Part shown: piece by piece, positions 60,601 through 64,000 of the stretch | How positions within the stretch are numbered: the first letter of the stretch is position 1 | Layout of the letters: every line of letters begins with the position of its first letter | From: Prinsepia uniflora | Taxonomy: Eukaryota; Streptophyta; Magnoliopsida; Rosales; Rosaceae | Assembly: GCA_032719365.1 (NCBI GenBank) | Contig: CM064873.1 | Location: 38,975,742-39,039,741, forward strand | Reading direction: 5' to 3' | DNA: 64,000 nucleotides | Translations under genes and position numbers: made by a program | The notes under the pieces: generated by a model | Told to the model about the DNA's origin: nothing | Databases searched by the model: none | Seen by the model: only the letters and a program-made list of their open reading frames with translations

Positions 60601-61645
60601 TTTCATTCTTTTTCTTCCTTCTTTCCACCATCTTCCCGAATCTATCCTAGGAATCACTTTATGCAATCAAAACCAAGAAAACAATCCTAAAACTCATTCT
60701 TCCCTAATATATCCTTGGTTCAGAAACCAATTTTGAACCCAAATGTTCATCTATTGGTTTGGGTACTTCCACAAGCTAAAACTCAATCCTAAGGGGTCCA
60801 TTAAACTCCTAGGATCGTAAGAAAGAGATTTAGGGCTTGGGTTTGGGCTTACCTTGCCAAATGAAGATTTCGGCTGGTTGCCACCGAATTCCCTCACAGT
60901 CGTTCCACCGTCGTGCTTGCACCACCGTGGCCACCATCCGTCATGTCTCAACCTCCCCTCTCATTTCTCTATTCATACCATCAGCAAAGGATGAAGGTTT
61001 GTGTGGGTTGGGGTGGATTGTGGTGGTGTGTTTGTGTCTGGGTCCAGAAGCACGAAGAAGGTGAATGAAACAGAGAAGGGGAGATTGGTGCATGTATCTG
61101 TGTTGGGTGGGCAATGGATGGATGACACTTGTCACTCATCCATTGGGCCTGGTTCAATTATCAGGGGCCCACTTGAGGACAAAAGACCACTTTTGCCTTG
61201 TAAAACGTGCTGTCATAAATAGTTCCTTGGAACTTCCGTGAACCGTAATTTCTTCGTCAATCGTCTGATTTCGACGTGCCGCCTGTCTACGGACTCGTAT
61301 CAACCCGATCTACGTAACGGTTCTCGACCCTCGACCATCGGACCTCTCGGGTCAAAAGTCAACTTTTACCAATTAGCCTCAAATATTCGTAATTAGTCTT
61401 AATTATTCCCTAAAATTAGGGTCGGGCCGTCATAATAACTGTTTTCACTATATTACTATATGCTTGGATTTGGATACTTTGGGTATTACTTATGGATTCT
61501 TTATACGTATTACATTTTTTTGGGCATGAGACCCATCTGGATATTATATTGTTTGATTTTAGAGTAAAATAGGGATTTTCATTGGGTCATACTATTGCAC
61601 TGTACATACCGGGTGGTCCTAGGGGGATCGGGATGGGTCCTGTCA
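57601..61645 (+). mobile_element. 5' LTR L, plus strand, truncated, split by solo LTR M
   Basis: The left start is missing: sequence begins near the conserved TGACAAGTGTCA palindrome (about 57610). Pieces about 57601-58867 and 61435-61645. The right end GGGATGGGTCCTGTCA is followed by a good PBS and then gag, so this is the 5' LTR of the element that runs off the window. The second piece is only 211 bp, so most of the LTR between the TGTGAGTGGAC motif (58829) and its 3' end has been deleted. Confidence 0.8.
58868..61434 (-). mobile_element. Solo LTR M, minus strand, inside LTR L
   Basis: Plus-strand reading starts TGTCAGGACCGTCCC and ends GGGCCGTCATA, a mutated form of GGGTCGTTACA; 2,567 bp. 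Flanks ATAAT (58863-58867) and ATAAC (61435-61439) are a TSD with one mismatch. They rejoin a GCATGCATAACTGTTTTC phrase seen in other plus-strand LTRs. Paired motif 59074-59084 with 60135-60145, perfect. Confidence 0.88.
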
Positions 61646-61647
61646 GC

Positions 61648-61660
61648 TTGGTATCAGAGC
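61648..61660 (+). promoter_or_regulatory. Primer binding site (initiator tRNA-Met type)
   Basis: TTGGTATCAGAGC, 2 bp after LTR L ends at 61645. Marks the start of the internal region of the decayed Del/Tekay-like element. Confidence 0.93.
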
Positions 61661-61711
61661 AGAGCACTAGGATAGCGTGTTGTACAACGTTTTAAATGTC
61701 ATAACTAATCT

Positions 61712-62510
61712 ATGCCTCTTAACAGTTGTTTAGCAAGAGAAATGGAGAGTGCAAGTATTGAACGAGGACGCAGACCGCGAGGAGGCACACCAGTGGATTT
61801 AGTGGGGGAGCAGACCCCAATGAGGCACACCAGTGGATTCCTAGATGGGAACGGATCTTTGCTGTGATGTATTATCCTCTTGAGGCTCGTGTACTGTTGA
61901 GTAACTTTCTGCTTGATGGTGGTGCTTACCAGTGGTGGTATGCACTAGAGATGACGCGCTGGACTGCGAATGCCATAACTGGGGAGGTAGTCAGGGAGAG
62001 GTTCCTAGACCAGTACTATCCACGATCATTTATGGATGCTCATGAGATTGAGTTTCTACACCTCCAGCATAGGAGCCGAACTGTGACGGCGTATGAGTAG
62101 AGTTTGTTGATGCTGTCTCGATTTTCTTCTACTTATGTGGGGACTGAAAGAGGATAAGTGTCGCTGCTTCGAGTTGGTTCTCAGGGGAGACATCCGTGCT
62201 ATAGTTACTGCCGGGACTTACACCACCCTAAGAGATTTAACTGACGCAGCAGTGCGAGTGGAGGTGCAAGGATCGTCCCTATCTTGGACCTTTAAGCCAA
62301 AGGGGTTCGAAGGCAGGGCACTATGGAGGGAGATCATCCTCTCCTAGCCGAGGATGGTTTGGCAGATATGGGAGTCCTCAGAGATCAGGATCGGGAGCTA
62401 ACTACAGGCCATAGCAGATGGCAACTAGTAGTAATTCTATGGACTCTTCAGGGCCGAGAGGGTTAGCTTGCTTCTCTTGTGGGGAGTTGGGACATTTTTC
62501 CAAGGAGTGC
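61712..62510 (+). pseudogene. Del/Tekay-type Gag, broken
   Basis: Homologous to the intact Gag at 33919: both start ATGCCTC and share the early ATGGAGAGTGC-like phrase and the ARVLLSNFLLDGGAYQWWYALE, RFLDQYYPRSFMDAHEIEFLHLQ and GDIRAIVTAGTYTTLRDLTDAAVRVE blocks. A short duplicated phrase (GAGGCACACCAGTGGATT, twice near 61782-61840) disrupts the N-terminal part. There is a TAG at about 62098 where the homologue has Arg, then a frame change near 62135. The knuckle CFSCGELGHFSKEC (62469-62510) is still intact but in another frame. Confidence 0.88.
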
Positions 62511-62669
62511 CCATTACTATTGGCTGGTGGCAGTAGAGCTAGTTAGAGCTCAGTTGGATCCAGGCGGAACACATCTACTACGTCAGATGCCACATGTGGC
62601 AGAGGCTACGGTGGAGTCAAAGGACGAGGATGTTGTCGGCAGAAGAAACCACAGGCAAAAGCTTATGAA

Positions 62670-63150
62670 GTGACCCAACGAGAGGCCAGGGCAGTTGCAA
62701 GTATTGTTACTAATACACTCACTATTTCTGATATTGTTGTTCATGTTTTGATGGACCACGGAGCTATGCATTCATTTATATCGCAGAGTTGTGCAGGTAT
62801 GTTGGACCGTGAGGTGTCAGCACTAAAGAGTGAGATGGGTGTTGGTACACCAATGGGGGTTTTCTACATAATGAACCAAGTGATCAAGGATTATCCAATG
62901 AAAGTAGAAGATGTAGAATTACCTGCTGATCTGATTAGCATGGAATTGCATGACTTCGACGTCATACTGGGTATGGACTGGATGTTAGAGCACTACTCTA
63001 TAGTTGACTATTGCAGTAAGCGAGTGACCTTGCGGAGTTCAGGTCTACCGGAGGTGATTTTCCAGGGAGAGCGAAGCGTTTCACCACCTGAGGTAATTAC
63101 TGCCTTTACAGCTACCAAGTTACTTGGGTTATGTTGTGGAGACGCGTGAT
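62670..63150 (+). pseudogene. Del/Tekay-type aspartic protease region
   Basis: Frame of 159 codons including the active-site segment VLMDHGAMHSFIS, where the usual D-S-G has become D-H-G at 62754-62762, and FDVILGMDWMLEHYSIVDYCSKRVTL, the conserved second half of the retroviral-type protease. The frame ends early at about 63149, and the next conserved piece (VWEFPDVFPENLSGLPPHREIRFTI near 63180-63270) is in another frame. Confidence 0.87.
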
Positions 63151-63178
63151 GTTCCTTTGAGGACCGAGGATATACCGA

Positions 63179-64000
63179 TGGTATGGGAATTTCCAGATGT
63201 ATTTCCAGAGAACTTATCGGGTTTACCACCGCATCGGGAGATTAGGTTCACGATTGAAATACTTCTCGGGAACGACTGATATCGCAGGCGACGTATCGTA
63301 TGGCACTGGCTGAGTTACAGGAACTGAAGGTTCAGCTGCATGAGTTGGTGGATTTGGGATTCATCCAACCTAGTACTTCACCATGGGGAGCACCGGTGTT
63401 GTTTGTCAAGAAGAAGAAGGGAAGTTTATGGTTGTGTGTGGACTATCGCCAGCTTAACAAGGTGATGGTAAGGAACAAGTATCCCTTACCCAGGATTGAT
63501 GATTTGTTCGATCAGTTACGGGGAACAAGGTACCTTTCTAAGATTGTTCTTTGGTCAGGATATCATCAGCTGAGGATGGCTGATGAGGACATTCCTCAGA
63601 CTACCTTTCAGACGCGATACAGTCATTATGAATTCCTGGTAATGCCATTTGGGTTGATGAATGCACCAGCTGCATTCATGGAACTGATAAACTGAGTGTT
63701 CAGATCATACTTGGACAAGTTTGTGATCGTATTCATCGACGACATCTTAGTTTATTCGAAGAGTTCCAGAACGAACAAGAAACATCTGAGATTGAGGTTG
63801 AGCAGGCTAAGAAAGAACCAGTTATTTGCTAAGTTGAACAAGTGTCAGCTCTGGTTGAACAATATTGGTTTTCTGAGGCATATTATTTTAGCTGAGGGGA
63901 TTAGTGTAGATCCCCAAAACGACGGAAGTTGTAACTAACTGGGAAAGACCAAATACGGTTACCGAGGTTCGGAGCTTCGTAAGTTTGGTAGGATACTACC
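63179..64000 (+). pseudogene. Del/Tekay-type reverse transcriptase, broken, cut by the window end
   Basis: Pre-RT segment, then 63300-63695: LVDLGFIQPSTSPWGAPVLFVKKKKGS, VDYRQLNKVMVRNKYPLPRIDDLFDQLRG and YEFLVMPFGLMNAPAAFMELIN. The motif-A Asp is Val (KIVLWSGYHQL, codon 63546-63548), so a catalytic metal ligand is lost. A TGA at 63693-63695 stands where Arg (CGA) is usual. The following frame has the intact catalytic box FIDDILVYSKS (Asp codons 63738-63743) and AKLNKCQLWLNNIGFLRHIILAEGI. Another frame change near 63935 precedes VTNWERPNTVTEVRSF, which runs to the window edge. Confidence 0.92.

Overview
The window looks like nuclear DNA of a dicot plant. It has one ordinary gene, a two-exon class IV-type chitinase on the minus strand at 1803-2697, followed by about 60 kb of LTR retrotransposons nested inside one another. 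No rRNA, tRNA, CRISPR or prokaryotic operon structure was seen. The species was not identified.

Layout. 1-3360: AT-rich intergenic DNA around the chitinase gene. 3361-15760: an old plus-strand LTR split by a minus-strand solo LTR (4201-15288), which is itself split by three more solo LTRs (4275-6966, 8089-10627, 11063-13888), each with a recognisable 5-bp target-site duplication (TSD). 15761-17693: AT-rich sequence with an 81-bp tandem duplication, then the degraded internal tail of a plus-strand element. 17694-29370: a complete minus-strand element with 2.8-kb LTRs, PBS, PPT and TSD but no recognisable protein (LARD-like), holding a solo LTR at 22821-25819. 29371-39157: the tail and 3' LTR of the plus-strand element, interrupted by a complete, very young element at 30791-38532. 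That element has two 3,022-bp LTRs and encodes Gag only (TR-GAG-like). 39158-45054: truncated, rearranged LTRs. 45055-53155: a decayed minus-strand Athila/Tat-type Ty3/gypsy element split by a solo LTR (49927-52296). 53156-61645: two further truncated plus-strand LTRs, each split by a solo LTR. 61646-64000: a decayed Del/Tekay-type Ty3/gypsy gag-pol running off the window.

Working together. The Gag-only and non-coding elements keep the cis signals (LTRs, initiator-Met-tRNA PBS, PPT). They would need protease, reverse transcriptase and integrase supplied by autonomous relatives of the kind decaying at 61646-64000. Seven clear solo LTRs plus several probable ones, against two complete elements, show heavy LTR-LTR recombination.

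Most unusual signal. The large LTRs share an architecture built from short inverted repeats at several scales. These include a paired TGTGAGTGGAC/GTCCACTCACA motif about 0.7-1.3 kb apart in most uninterrupted copies and arrays of 13-17-nt mini-hairpins. The two arms often change together, so complementarity is kept while sequence changes. I know of no named feature class that covers this.

Limits. All coordinates, LTR differences and motif pairings were read by eye. Family names rest on recognisable protein motifs, not on a database search.
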